A stretch of 64,000 nt of DNA from Arthrobacter sp. StoSoilB20 (GCF_019977295.1 NZ_AP024651.1:3596001-3660000); one strand, 5' to 3'. Shown: positions 53,058 to 62,565, counted from the first letter of the stretch. The notes: generated by a model not told the origin, from the sequence alone. A program made the numbers and translations.

Positions 53058-53944
53058 GCTCGACTCCTACGCATCTTGCTTCTAGCCAGTACTTCTGTCA
53101 TTTGTAAGGCGGCTCGCGCTTCGTCGCGGATTCTTGCGGCCGTTATGCCGTTACCCCTGGCCAAGTTGCCCGTGAAATCCTGGTAGGCCTTGACAGTTTC
53201 GGCAGGACCACCGTCCATGATCATATGCCCCATGTCCAACCACACCACGCGGCTGCACATGCTGGTGATGGTGTCCAGGGAATGGCTGACTATGAAGACA
53301 CAGCCGGCCTGTTCCCGCAACTGGTCCATCCGACGCTTACTTCTGTCTCCGAACTGAGCATCACCGGTATTCAGTGCCTCATCAACAAGCAGAATCTCCG
53401 GATCAATACTTGCAGCGATCGCGAAACGGAGTCTAGATGCCATACCGGAGGAGTAGGACTTCATGGGCAGATAGATGGAGTCTCTCAGGCCGGAAAGCTC
53501 AACGATACTAGTGAACTTTTCTTTCACCTCACGACGACTCATTCCCATGGCAAGGCATCCCAAGATTACGTTTTGATGTCCCGAAAGGTCGCCGACAAGC
53601 GCGGCGTTGACGCCCAACATAATTGGGGTGCTCGAAGCGAAAACGGCCCCTGACGAGGGCCGCACCTGTCCACAGATCAGCTTCATGAGCGTACTCTTGC
53701 CGGATCCGTTTCGGCCGATGATCCCGACAGACTCTCCACGCTCCACAACGAGCGAGAGTTCGTGAAGAGCACTAACGGTTACTGTATTGGGCCGACGAGT
53801 CAGTCGTCGAAGGAAATTGGTTTCACGGCGCTCTTGTGCCACAGCGTCAGCATCTGTGGTGACTACCCGGTACTCCATGGTTGCGCGGTCCACCACGACA
53901 CAGGGATGACCCTCAACGTCCAAAACCTGCTCAGCCACGACCAT
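53054..53944 (-). CDS. tagH: ABC transporter ATPase, TagH-like
   Basis: A 296-residue ATPase of the polysaccharide/teichoic-acid export ABC group. Walker A: GIIGRNGSGKST; signature KSYSSGMASRLRFA (the LSGGQ region reads YSSGM, typical of TagH/Wzt); Walker B: ILLVDEALNTGD; switch His in VIFIVSHSLDT-like sequence. There is no long C-terminal carbohydrate-binding domain as in Wzt. ATG 53944 follows GGGGGAGGAATCC. It couples ATP hydrolysis to export of the lipid-linked polymer through the TagG-like permease, whose gene overlaps it by 14 bases. Confidence 0.92.
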   Translation of the reverse strand: MVVAEQVLDVEGHPCVVVDRATMEYRVVTTDADAVAQERRETNFLRRLTRRPNTVTVSALHELSLVVERGESVGIIGRNGSGKSTLMKLICGQVRPSSGAVFASSTPIMLGVNAALVGDLSGHQNVILGCLAMGMSRREVKEKFTSIVELSGLRDSIYLPMKSYSSGMASRLRFAIAASIDPEILLVDEALNTGDAQFGDRSKRRMDQLREQAGCVFIVSHSLDTITSMCSRVVWLDMGHMIMDGGPAETVKAYQDFTGNLARGNGITAARIRDEARAALQMTEVLARSKMRRSRA

Positions 53945-54818
53945 AGGATTCCTCCCCCTGCCAGAAGAAGACCATGCCAATCATGAGCGCAGCAAGGGCC
54001 CAAATAGCGAGGATGGCCCAGGATTGCCACGATGGTGGCTGCGCGTAAAGGACGCAATTTCGAATAATGTCAATGACGTTGAAGAGTGGATTGATCTTCA
54101 TCACCGCCAGAATCTCCGGATGGGTGACAAAGCGCTCATAAGAGTAGAAGATGGCGGATCCATACATCCAAGCCCTCATGAAAAAGGGCAGAAGATGGGT
54201 TGCATCGTGAACCCGGGAGATGATCCGAGCCAGGATTAAGCCAACACCCAGGTTGAAAACAGACTGGAGCGCCAGCGCCGGCAGGATCATTAGCCAGAGC
54301 CAGGTGATGTTCTCGACCGGCGGCACCAACGTAATGATCAAGAGCATTGCGAGGATCAGAGGGACGTTGGCCATCATTTCGCGGATGTTTACTCCGATGG
54401 GCAAAGTAGCCCTCGGGAAGTTGAATGCCTGCACAACCGACTTGTTGCTATGGATCGACCTCGCACCGCTGGTTATAGCCCCAGAGGAGGCCTGGAAGAT
54501 GAAGACGCCGATGACCAGGTATCCAATGTAGTTCTCGATGCCTTTGCCTGTTTGCAGGAGCAAGCCAAACATCACGTAGTAAGTGAGCCCACTGAAAATC
54601 GGGTTAAGCAGCAGCCATGCACTGCCCAACCGGTCGCGACGGGTACCGCTTTGGACCCTGGCCCTGGCGTCATAGAAAATAAACTCGCGGAAATCCCAAA
54701 GCTGGACCAAGTAGTCCAGAAACTTCGGGCGCGCTCCCACGCGCGTTAGTCGCCGCATGTCGACAGCCAACGGCTGCACCATTGCTGGCTCTGGCATGAG
54801 TGCCTTCTTAGCCGACAT
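53931..54818 (-). CDS. tagG: ABC-2 permease, TagG-like
   Basis: A 295-residue permease with about six membrane helices in the ABC-2 polysaccharide exporter family (FIFYDARARVQSGTRRDRLGSAWLLLNPIF, YYVMFGLLL, IGYLVIGVFIFQ, and C-terminal WAILAIWALAALMIGMVFFW). ATG 54818 follows GGAGGC. It moves undecaprenyl-linked glycopolymer across the membrane together with TagH. Its start overlaps the preceding glycosyltransferase by 11 bases. Confidence 0.92.
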   Translation of the reverse strand: MSAKKALMPEPAMVQPLAVDMRRLTRVGARPKFLDYLVQLWDFREFIFYDARARVQSGTRRDRLGSAWLLLNPIFSGLTYYVMFGLLLQTGKGIENYIGYLVIGVFIFQASSGAITSGARSIHSNKSVVQAFNFPRATLPIGVNIREMMANVPLILAMLLIITLVPPVENITWLWLMILPALALQSVFNLGVGLILARIISRVHDATHLLPFFMRAWMYGSAIFYSYERFVTHPEILAVMKINPLFNVIDIIRNCVLYAQPPSWQSWAILAIWALAALMIGMVFFWQGEESYGRG

Positions 54819-56568
54819 CAGCTTGCCTCCTCGTGTATTTTGAAGCCAAAGTCTCATAAGCCTGTAGGTAGGCTTCAGCGTTCGCTTCCCAGGTTCGCGT
54901 AGCCAAAACATGCTGCCTGCCTGCAGCACCGAGACGCCAGCGCAGCCCCTCGTCCTCAAGCAGTTCGAACAATACCTCCGCCAGCCCTTCCGGATCTGAT
55001 GGCTCGGCAAGCCGGCCGTTGACGCCGTCGTGCACTATCTCCTGCAAGGCCTCCAGCCTGCTGGCTACCACGGGCCGCGCCGATGCGAGAGCTTCAACAG
55101 GCTTTAATGGCGTGACGGAACGTGTAACTGAAAGGTCTTTCCGGGGAACTACAAAAACATCCAGTGCCTGATGGAAGAGTCGCGCCCGTTCTGGGGGGAC
55201 TCGACCCGTAAAGAGAACGATGTCTTCAAGGCCCAACCGTTTTACCTGATCGCGGAGGGCTGGCGCAGCCGTCCCATCACCCACTAGAACCAGCTTCAAC
55301 TTTGGCAGCCTCGGCACCAGCAAAGCAAATGATGTGACCAGATCCTCAAGGCCCTCGTAATCCACGAGGCTGCTGACTGTACCGATGTACAGAGCATCAG
55401 GGGCAAGCCCTAAGGCCGCACGCGCCTCCCCATGAGATACCGGTTCGTTCAGATACTCCCCGCCCACGGCGTTTGGGGAGATCATGATCCGCTCATCAGG
55501 AACACCAGCCGCCAGTATGTTGCGCTTCATCGACTCGCCCAGGGTTACCACCAAGTCAGCACTTCGCATGATCTCGGCCTCACGCTCAGTGAACAAGCGA
55601 TAACGTTCGCTGCTGCGCGCCTCCGGTCCTCTGCTTGACGCCCATGTGTCGGCCAACTGTCCGCGAACCTCGTAAACCCATGGAATATCGAGTGCATGGG
55701 CAACCTCCCGCGCGACGAGGCCGTTTACAAAGTGAGTGGTGGTGTGCAGAACCGAAGGTCGGAAATTCCGAGCCAAGGTCAGCAACTCCGATGCCTGTTG
55801 CGCCAGGCGTCCATCCATTGTCGTCGCCATGCTGCCCGGCAAGATCCGCTCGTATCGAACGCCGTCGACTATGTCCTGCCTCCGAGCAGTGAGCTCACCA
55901 ATCTGGACGGGATAGCCCAAGCGAGTAACGGCAAACGTTTCCCATCCGGCTTCCTGCTGCGCGGTCAGGATGGAGTGCGAACGGCGCGCGTATCCGCTAC
56001 CCGTATGCGGCACTGAGTTGGTCAAGAGGTGAAGTACTCGTCGGGGTTGAGGTACTACAGTCACAGGTTTGAGGGCTGGCTCCCAACCTTCGAACACCTT
56101 AAGTTCCGATTGGAGACGAAGCCGTTGCTTGGCCATGCTGCCTGGTTTGCCCTGAAGAACGTCAAGAGCACCGCTCATATCGCCTCCGTACCACCTGCGC
56201 CTGGCCACGGTGGCTGCCACGAACCTTGAGTTCCCAGCACGCTGCAAGAGGACGTCTGCCCACTGAGGCTGACCCGCGGCAATGGCAACATCAGCAGCTT
56301 TCAGGGCTGGCACACCTTCGACGTTGGCAGCCAGTACGCCCTCAAAGCGCCGGGCAAGTTGAGCCTCTTGACCCGCTGCATGGCTGGCTAGCAAAAACAG
56401 CGGACGCCCCGATGAAGGTGCCAGTGACGCAACGAGACGCGCAAGCGGCCTAACGAACTTCGCCGGCAGTTTCCTCAGAATCTGGAGCACCAAGACAAAT
56501 GGTGCCTCGGTTAGGTGCTCCGTCACTGTTCCTGCCGCCAGCCTGATGTTGCGGAGAAATTGGATCAT
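54808..56568 (-). CDS. GT4 glycosyltransferase A
   Basis: A 586-residue retaining glycosyltransferase of GT-B fold. The family-4 domain covers about residues 170-570: VLHLLTNSVPHTGSGYARRS, WVYEVRGQLADTWAS, SPNAVGGEY, IGTVSSLVDYEGLEDLV, LVLVGDGTAAPALRD and PLKPVEALASARPVVASRLEALQEI. The first 165 residues are helical and unassigned. ATG 56568 overlaps the previous stop by four bases (ATGA). It acts in the cytoplasm on the growing polymer. Confidence 0.88.
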   Translation of the reverse strand: MIQFLRNIRLAAGTVTEHLTEAPFVLVLQILRKLPAKFVRPLARLVASLAPSSGRPLFLLASHAAGQEAQLARRFEGVLAANVEGVPALKAADVAIAAGQPQWADVLLQRAGNSRFVAATVARRRWYGGDMSGALDVLQGKPGSMAKQRLRLQSELKVFEGWEPALKPVTVVPQPRRVLHLLTNSVPHTGSGYARRSHSILTAQQEAGWETFAVTRLGYPVQIGELTARRQDIVDGVRYERILPGSMATTMDGRLAQQASELLTLARNFRPSVLHTTTHFVNGLVAREVAHALDIPWVYEVRGQLADTWASSRGPEARSSERYRLFTEREAEIMRSADLVVTLGESMKRNILAAGVPDERIMISPNAVGGEYLNEPVSHGEARAALGLAPDALYIGTVSSLVDYEGLEDLVTSFALLVPRLPKLKLVLVGDGTAAPALRDQVKRLGLEDIVLFTGRVPPERARLFHQALDVFVVPRKDLSVTRSVTPLKPVEALASARPVVASRLEALQEIVHDGVNGRLAEPSDPEGLAEVLFELLEDEGLRWRLGAAGRQHVLATRTWEANAEAYLQAYETLASKYTRRQADVG

Positions 56569-57842
56569 GTGGTGTGCTCCCGCTCGGAGGAAAGTTTCGG
56601 GTGCACAAGCGAAGATATGCTGTCCATGTATTTGACCGCCAGTTGAGCGTAATCAGCGTTATCACGCACCCACTCACGCCCACTTGCGCCAGAAGCCAAG
56701 CGTCGCCGATCCGCAGCCAGATCCCGCCATAACTGTGCCACCGCTTCCGGGCTGGCAGGCACGACGTCTCCCCCCCTGGCCTCCAGAATGATACGTTCAG
56801 CTTCACCCCGCACGATAGCGGTAACGTGTCTCCCAATGGCCAGGACCTCGTAGGTCTTTGAGGGCACCGTAGTCTCAAAAGACTTCCAGTCATCGCGAAG
56901 AGAAACCACACACGTGTCTGCTTCCCGATATTTTTCCAGCACTTCCCGTCCTTGAAGCGATGGGAAAAAAGTTACGGGAGCGCCCAGTTCCCGGGCCAAC
57001 TTCACTAATTGTGGGCGGGTCGTGCCGTGCCCAACGAGCGTCAAGTGGAAGGCGTCACCGAGCAGGGCACTGGCGCGAATCAGCACGTCCAGGCGTTGGC
57101 TCTTTCCGTGATTTCCCAGGTACAGAGCTCGGAAGACGTCGCGCTCCGTCGGTGGTGGGTCCAAAAATGGGACTAAGTGTAGATCGAGCCCGTTGCTTAC
57201 TGTTATAACGTTCTGCAGCCCGCGTTCCCGCAACGTATCTGCAAAGCCTTCCGTGACTGTCACGACAAGGTCGGCCCGCTGTTGCACGAACTCCACAGCT
57301 CGCTCTATGAGGCTTTTGACGCTGCCTTGCACCATTCGGGCATCGCGGGCAAGGTCAGGCCACGCGTCCCGCATTTCGACAATGAACGGGACTCTACGAA
57401 GCTTGGAGAGAACGTAACCAGTGGCGAGGGTAGGGAGGCTGGGCGCAGTCGCAAGAATTGCATCGGGCTTCTTGCTCCGCAAGCCGATGGGAACGGACAT
57501 GACTGCCGAGAACAGCTGATCAACAAAGCGCGCAAGCGACGACGTCCCCAAGTGCCTCAGGTAAGGGACTCGTCGAATAATTTCCCCGTTTGGTCCGGTT
57601 TGCTGCGAGAAAGCCAGCCCAGCTTCCCTGCGAGGTAAATTGCGGCGACCGTTGGGATAATGAGCCACGGGAGCGACAACTTCCACTTCCCAACCCGCCT
57701 GACGAAATTCACGGGTCAAGGACAACCATCGACGCTGAGGAGGACTGTGCTCAGGCCAGTAAGAATGTGTGAGGAGCATAAGGCGCAGCGGTCGTGATGC
57801 AGGTTTTGTAGCAGCCCTATCCCCGGGTAGGGAGTTACGCAT
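56565..57842 (-). CDS. GT4 glycosyltransferase B
   Basis: A 425-residue GT-B glycosyltransferase resembling WbuB-type family-4 enzymes: LMLLTHSYWPEHSPPQRRWL at the start (the typical GT4 loop), VEMRDAWPDLARDA, VSNGLDLHLVPFL, ALYLGNHGKSQRLDVLI and a C-terminal PSKTYEVLAIGRHVTAIVRGE-type nucleotide-binding region. It begins four bases after the preceding gene and precedes GT4 A in one operon. Donor and acceptor are unknown. Confidence 0.88.
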   Translation of the reverse strand: MRNSLPGDRAATKPASRPLRLMLLTHSYWPEHSPPQRRWLSLTREFRQAGWEVEVVAPVAHYPNGRRNLPRREAGLAFSQQTGPNGEIIRRVPYLRHLGTSSLARFVDQLFSAVMSVPIGLRSKKPDAILATAPSLPTLATGYVLSKLRRVPFIVEMRDAWPDLARDARMVQGSVKSLIERAVEFVQQRADLVVTVTEGFADTLRERGLQNVITVSNGLDLHLVPFLDPPPTERDVFRALYLGNHGKSQRLDVLIRASALLGDAFHLTLVGHGTTRPQLVKLARELGAPVTFFPSLQGREVLEKYREADTCVVSLRDDWKSFETTVPSKTYEVLAIGRHVTAIVRGEAERIILEARGGDVVPASPEAVAQLWRDLAADRRRLASGASGREWVRDNADYAQLAVKYMDSISSLVHPKLSSEREHTT

Positions 57843-57846
57843 TAGC

Positions 57847-58503
57847 CTACTTGCCGTTGACGCGGGATCCGGGGACGCCCTTGGAACGTAGAGCCCTGAA
57901 ATACGCGACGCCTAGAAGAATCAGCACCAGAACTGTAAGGCCTTGCACGGTGGGATTGTTTTCGGCGACGGGCGCCAAGGCCGCTTTCAAAGGACCTGCG
58001 ATGTCTGCACTGACCGCCGGCGGGGCAGCGGTCTTGGTAGCGGAAGGTATCGGCGTAGGCGTGGGGGCCGCGGGAGCAGACGTAGTCGGGTCCGCCGGCA
58101 TTCCGGGTTCCACGACGTAACCTTGGGTGCCTGCATCTGTCGGCAGAACAGATGCAGGGACTTCCTGAGAAGGAACGACTGGAGTAACTGGCGTAACGAT
58201 CGGCGGGGCGGCAGGTTCCGAGGCAGGTGGAACTACGGGTGCCGGCTGGGTCGGCGACGGAACCGGCGCAGGAGTCTCCGGGTCCAACGGCTTCAGCGTC
58301 GGGACAGGTTCAAGAGTCGGAGGAATAACCACAGGAGGCGTGACGGGCGCTGTGGGCGTCTCCGGGTCGACAGGCTGCTCGGTTCCTGTACCAGGTCCGG
58401 GCTCTGTTTCGGTGGCGAAGGCTGGCTGGGTTCCAAAGAACCCAAGAATGGCCAGCATCAAGACCACAAGTGCGGCTTGGCCACGATTGATTCCGGTGCC
58501 CAA
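57847..58503 (-). CDS. Secreted Pro-rich single-pass wall protein
   Basis: A 218-residue protein: signal peptide (ALVVLMLAILGFFGTQPAFA), then about 130 residues of Pro/Thr/Val/Glu repeats, and a C-terminal membrane helix (VQGLTVLVLILLGVAYFRAL) with a basic end. No LPxTG-like motif precedes the helix. TTG 58503 follows GGGGGGGAAG. The Pro-rich part is long enough to span the cell wall. It is the first gene of the minus-strand operon; role unknown. Confidence 0.72.
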   Translation of the reverse strand: MGTGINRGQAALVVLMLAILGFFGTQPAFATETEPGPGTGTEQPVDPETPTAPVTPPVVIPPTLEPVPTLKPLDPETPAPVPSPTQPAPVVPPASEPAAPPIVTPVTPVVPSQEVPASVLPTDAGTQGYVVEPGMPADPTTSAPAAPTPTPIPSATKTAAPPAVSADIAGPLKAALAPVAENNPTVQGLTVLVLILLGVAYFRALRSKGVPGSRVNGK

Positions 58504-58748
58504 CTTCCCCCCCGTTGAATGAGATTTCAGAACGCTCTCAGAGTCCTATCGAAGGCGCCGCCTGAGGCTCGGCGGCGCACGGACGTCCACCATCAGAGGG
58601 CGACCCGGATTAGTTTACCGTATGGATTAGAAGCGGGTGTTCGGCCGGCGATACTGGCTGCGCTCTTCGTAAGTTTCGTCACAGCTCGGTGGGTGTCCTA
58701 TAGGCCCTTGCTAGAGTCGTAGCTGCCCGCGCCGATCCCTAGGAAGTC

Positions 58749-60494
58749 ATGCCATTCCGGAAGTTGCCCGCAAGTGAAGCGCCTCCTAAGCCATCTCTGC
58801 TTCATCGCTTCCTTGGGGGTCGCCGCAACTGGATGATAATGCTCGCCGCACTGTCAGCAGCGATTCTGATGATGGGTGGACTCAACTTCCTCTCCAGCAC
58901 TGCAAAAGAAGTACAAGAGTCCGAATCAGTTGGCCGCGCAGCAGATTCCGTCCCTGACGAAAGCAAGCCGGAACACGGGTACCCCATCAGCGGGTACTTC
59001 ATAATGGCCAGCTCCCGTGACGCTGCTAACCAGAAGAAGCTTGCAGATATCAAGGCACTAGGTGGCGACACAGTCATCACCTTCGGAACGTCATTACGGC
59101 CAGCGACGCTGGAGACACTGCCGGATGACTGCATCATTGGTGGGAAGCCCTGCGCAAGAGTCGCAGCGGGTTCTCTCAATGTTGACCGCTATTTTACATT
59201 CTTGGACGGAAGCAATTGGGGTAGTTCAGCTCTCAAGTGCCCCAATGACCGCAACGTGAACTACAACGGTCAGTCATACTCTGTGTTGGTTCTGCCTAAG
59301 TCCGGGCAAGGCTGCACGTCTTCCGATGGCCGATACGACGTCGTGGTGGCTGGCGGCAGCAGTTCATCTGCAGTCGACCCTTCCCATTCAGTGGCGACCG
59401 CGGCCACCAATTTGGGCATGAAATTCTACGCCGGCTTGCCAGCGCCAGTGCAGGGAGATGAGCCAGCATATCTTCCGGATCTTTCGTACCAAACAACACT
59501 CGCAACTTTCACGTCCCGGTTCCTCTCGTATCAGGCCGAAGTCAACGACGTACCTGGTCTAGGCGGCTTCTACCACCACACGGAGATGCCCCTAACGGAT
59601 AGTTCGGTGTTCGATCCAATCCTCGATCTTTATGCCAGCCAAAACCGTGCCATTCGCCGCGTTCTTCCCAATCGCCAAGCGATTGTCAGCCCCTATATCG
59701 ACGCGCGGACCGCCAACGCTGGAATCAGCCTCGAAAAGGCCAAAGCCGGGATTCGCAGAATAGCCGCGACTTCGGCGGGCCTTGAGTTGAACATCGCCGT
59801 CCAGGACGGCATGGGCACAGGTAAAGGCGGGGCGTTTAGCGACAACGAGGCCAACTTGGCAGTAGACCCTTTCGCGGCAACCATCGTTGGGCAAGGGGCA
59901 TGGGGAGCTAAATACATTGCCCCAAACAAAGACTACTTCTCCGCCGCTGCCGCGGGCATCGCCGGCACCGGGGCAGTGCTTTGGGCCAATGTTGAAGGAA
60001 TGGCCCCCGCAACGGATAAGAATACCTGCGGTGACAGTCGCCGCGGACAGACGACAAAGGCCCGTCTGGACCGACAACTCCAACAGGTGTCTCTAGCAAG
60101 GAAGACCGTATCCTTCATGTGGGACCCATACTTCACGTGTAAGGGAACCGGCACTGCCTTGCAGGAACAAGTGGAATCGGGACTCACCACGCCCATCGTC
60201 ACTGACGCGGCTGTCCAACCTTCAACTGGTCATATAGAGGTGCTCGGCTTCAACTTGGAGGGAAGCAAGATCACTCTGATGTGGACAAACCAAAAGGGAC
60301 AAGCGGTTGAGAAATCAATGAATAGCAGTGCCCTGGACGCGAGCTACGGGATACGGAAAGGTATGAATCCTAACCTTGAAAAAGCAACTTTCGAGGCTGG
60401 CATCCCCACAGCCAAGACTTTAAAGGACTACAAAATAAAACTGGTCAATAGGTGGGGTAGGACAGCAGCGGAATTTTATACCCGGCTCCCTTAG
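58749..60494 (+). CDS. DUF4434-like glycosidase-fold protein B, membrane-anchored
   Basis: A 581-residue paralog of the 36661 protein, with an N-terminal anchor helix (WMIMLAALSAAILMMGGLNFL) in place of a cleavable signal. Shared segments: YPISGYFI at the start, GGDTVITFG, GFYHHTEMPL, VSPYIDART, VQDGMGTGKGG and FMWDPYFTC. A short beta domain ends it. ATG 58749 follows CTAGGAAG. It begins 245 bases from the divergent operon and is followed by the LCP gene on the same strand. Possible polymer-processing hydrolase outside the membrane; active-site residues cannot be assigned with confidence. Confidence 0.75.
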   Translation: MPFRKLPASEAPPKPSLLHRFLGGRRNWMIMLAALSAAILMMGGLNFLSSTAKEVQESESVGRAADSVPDESKPEHGYPISGYFIMASSRDAANQKKLADIKALGGDTVITFGTSLRPATLETLPDDCIIGGKPCARVAAGSLNVDRYFTFLDGSNWGSSALKCPNDRNVNYNGQSYSVLVLPKSGQGCTSSDGRYDVVVAGGSSSSAVDPSHSVATAATNLGMKFYAGLPAPVQGDEPAYLPDLSYQTTLATFTSRFLSYQAEVNDVPGLGGFYHHTEMPLTDSSVFDPILDLYASQNRAIRRVLPNRQAIVSPYIDARTANAGISLEKAKAGIRRIAATSAGLELNIAVQDGMGTGKGGAFSDNEANLAVDPFAATIVGQGAWGAKYIAPNKDYFSAAAAGIAGTGAVLWANVEGMAPATDKNTCGDSRRGQTTKARLDRQLQQVSLARKTVSFMWDPYFTCKGTGTALQEQVESGLTTPIVTDAAVQPSTGHIEVLGFNLEGSKITLMWTNQKGQAVEKSMNSSALDASYGIRKGMNPNLEKATFEAGIPTAKTLKDYKIKLVNRWGRTAAEFYTRLP

Positions 60495-60581
60495 ATCCAT
60501 CTCCCCTGCATGGCCTGCTCAGTCACGCTGCCCGCGCTGCTTGGTAGAATCGTCTCTGCTGCCGCCAACACCAAGGAACAC

Positions 60582-61658
60582 ATGACGCTGCCGATCGACA
60601 CCGAAACTCCTCCTACGGACTCCCGTCCCCGACGTCAAAAGAGTGGAAAGAAGACAGCGCGAAACGTGCTCCTGGGCTTCACTGCCGCGGTGCTCGTAGC
60701 GGGTCTCATCGGCGGTGCCTACATCTTCAATCTTGCCCAGACATTCAATTCGGGTACCACCAAGATCGAGAGCGCTTTCCCGGAAGAGTCGACGAGGCCG
60801 CAGAAGACCGAGCCCATCAACGGCACCGCTGCAATGAACATCCTCGTGATGGGCAGCGATACCCGCGGCTCTGCCGAACTTGATGTCGATACGCAGACAT
60901 CAACTGATCAGCGTGCTGACACCCTGATGCTCGTCCATATCCCGGCTGACCGTAAGAATGTCTATGCTGTTTCCCTTATGCGGGATCTCTGGGTGGACAT
61001 TCCCGGAAAAGGACAATCGAAAATCAACTCAGCCCTGGCCCAGGGTGGTGTGCCGCTCATGGTTCAGACGGTGGAGTCACTTTTCCAGCAGCGGATCGAC
61101 CATGTAGCCATGGTGGATTTCGAAGGCTTCAAGGGCCTCACTGATGCCCTGGGCGGGGTGGAAGTCGACGTGAAGATACCGTTTGCACCGGCAAAAGGTC
61201 CTATGAAGGGCCACTATTACGAAGCTGGCAAGCAGACCCTCAACGGCGACGAAGCACTTGCCTTTGTTCGTGAACGCTATTCCTTCAGCGACGGCGACTA
61301 CCAGCGCGTGCGAAACCAACAGGCCTATATGAAAGCAATTATCAGCAAGACGATCGCCCGTGAAACGCTGACCAACCCGGTAACGGTCAACAGCATGGTT
61401 AGCGCGGTGTCACCCTTCATTAGCGTGGACAAGAGTTTTGATGCCGCAGCCATCGGTAGCCTCGCAGTGGGAATGAGAGACCTTCGAGCCAACGATACGG
61501 TGATGTTCACGCTGCCCACGCTCGGTACAGGATCATCCGCAGACGGGCAGTCGATCGTTGTGCCTGATACCAGCGCTATTTCGGAAATTGCGGCAGCTCT
61601 TTCAAAAGACCAGCTAGGTTCCTACGTCACCGCCCACGCACTCGAGAAGGGCAACTAA
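60582..61658 (+). CDS. LCP (LytR-CpsA-Psr) family glycopolymer ligase
   Basis: A 358-residue membrane-anchored LCP protein: N-terminal cytoplasmic basic stretch, one helix (VLLGFTAAVLVAGLIGGAYIFN), then the LCP domain with MNILVMGSDTRG, QRADTLMLVHIPADRKNVYAVSLMRDLWVDIPG, INSALAQGG, DHVAMVDFEGFKGLTDALGGVEVDV and ALAFVRERYSFSDGDYQRVRNQQ. LCP enzymes attach undecaprenyl-linked glycopolymers to peptidoglycan. ATG 60582 follows AAGGA. Its place at the end of the locus fits ligation of the polymer made here. Confidence 0.93.
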   Translation: MTLPIDTETPPTDSRPRRQKSGKKTARNVLLGFTAAVLVAGLIGGAYIFNLAQTFNSGTTKIESAFPEESTRPQKTEPINGTAAMNILVMGSDTRGSAELDVDTQTSTDQRADTLMLVHIPADRKNVYAVSLMRDLWVDIPGKGQSKINSALAQGGVPLMVQTVESLFQQRIDHVAMVDFEGFKGLTDALGGVEVDVKIPFAPAKGPMKGHYYEAGKQTLNGDEALAFVRERYSFSDGDYQRVRNQQAYMKAIISKTIARETLTNPVTVNSMVSAVSPFISVDKSFDAAAIGSLAVGMRDLRANDTVMFTLPTLGTGSSADGQSIVVPDTSAISEIAAALSKDQLGSYVTAHALEKGN

Positions 61659-61690
61659 CGGCAGAAACGCCGACGCCCAGTACCTAGACG

Positions 61691-61726
61691 GAGACCCTGC
61701 ATGCGGCCCACCGCGTGTAGGGTCTC
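61691..61726. terminator. Hairpin terminator after LCP gene
   Basis: GAGACCCT pairs with AGGGTCTC, extended inward by GCATGCGG/CCGCGTGT with G-U pairs, and TATTT follows. It lies between convergent LCP and hydrolase genes. Confidence 0.75.
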
Positions 61727-61755
61727 TATTTCGAGGGCTCGCGGTGTCCCAACAC

Positions 61756-62565
61756 TCAGTCGTTCAGAAACCCCACCACATCCGCAGCCACGCGTTCCGG
61801 GCATTCCCACAGCACCAAATGCCCGGTCTCCTCGTAAACTTTCAAGCTCGATCCCGGTATGCGCCGAGCCAAGGTCTCCTGATGGTGTCGCGGAACCAGG
61901 TGGTCGTGAGCACCCCACAGAATCAGAGTGGGGGCTGAAATGGTCCCCGTTTCTGTTGGCGGAACGGCCTGGTAGTAACCGCGCAGCGACTGTTTCCACA
62001 CCGATGCCGGCATCGCGAGGCCGTCCTGCACCCGGTCTTCAATATAGGTCGCAGGAACCGTGTGCAGGAGCCGATACCAGGACAACGATTCCCGGACCCA
62101 TTCCTCTGAAATCGGATCAGCCAAGGATTCCACTTCTGCGGCGAACGGCGGCTTCCCTTGCAGGCTCAACGGTGACCCCACCAGAGTCAGCGAAGCCACC
62201 AACGCCGGGTGCATCACCGCTAGTTGTTGGGCAACATATCCCCCGCTGGAAGAACCCAGCACGTGGGCACGGATAAGACCCAAGGCATCGGACAGAGCCA
62301 GAATGTCTTTGGACACTTCAATCAGCGAGTATCCGCCCGGAGGCTTCTCGGCAAGACCGTGCCCACGAAGATCCGGGGCCACAACAACGACCACATCCGG
62401 AAGCGCGGCAATCAGCCGCTCAAAACTCCGCCAGGACTCACCCCACGCGTGCAACAGCAGCAAAGGTATGCCGCCGTCGTCGACTGTTTGTTCAAGGCGG
62501 CCTCGCACGAAACAGGGGACGCTGATACCCGTGCTGAGTTTGACAGTCCTGACTTCAGACTCCAT
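61756..62565 (-). CDS. Alpha/beta hydrolase
   Basis: A 269-residue alpha/beta hydrolase: LLLLHAWGESWRSFERLIAAL as oxyanion region, VVAPDLRGHGLAEKPPGGYS, nucleophile Ser in VLGSSSGGYVAQQLAV, Asp in LILWGAHDHLVPRHH and His in YEETGHLVLWECPE. All of the catalytic triad is present. Cytoplasmic; typical activities are esterase, lactonase or C-C hydrolase. It has no evident link to the glycopolymer locus, from which it is separated by a terminator. Confidence 0.88.
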   Translation of the reverse strand: MESEVRTVKLSTGISVPCFVRGRLEQTVDDGGIPLLLLHAWGESWRSFERLIAALPDVVVVVAPDLRGHGLAEKPPGGYSLIEVSKDILALSDALGLIRAHVLGSSSGGYVAQQLAVMHPALVASLTLVGSPLSLQGKPPFAAEVESLADPISEEWVRESLSWYRLLHTVPATYIEDRVQDGLAMPASVWKQSLRGYYQAVPPTETGTISAPTLILWGAHDHLVPRHHQETLARRIPGSSLKVYEETGHLVLWECPERVAADVVGFLND

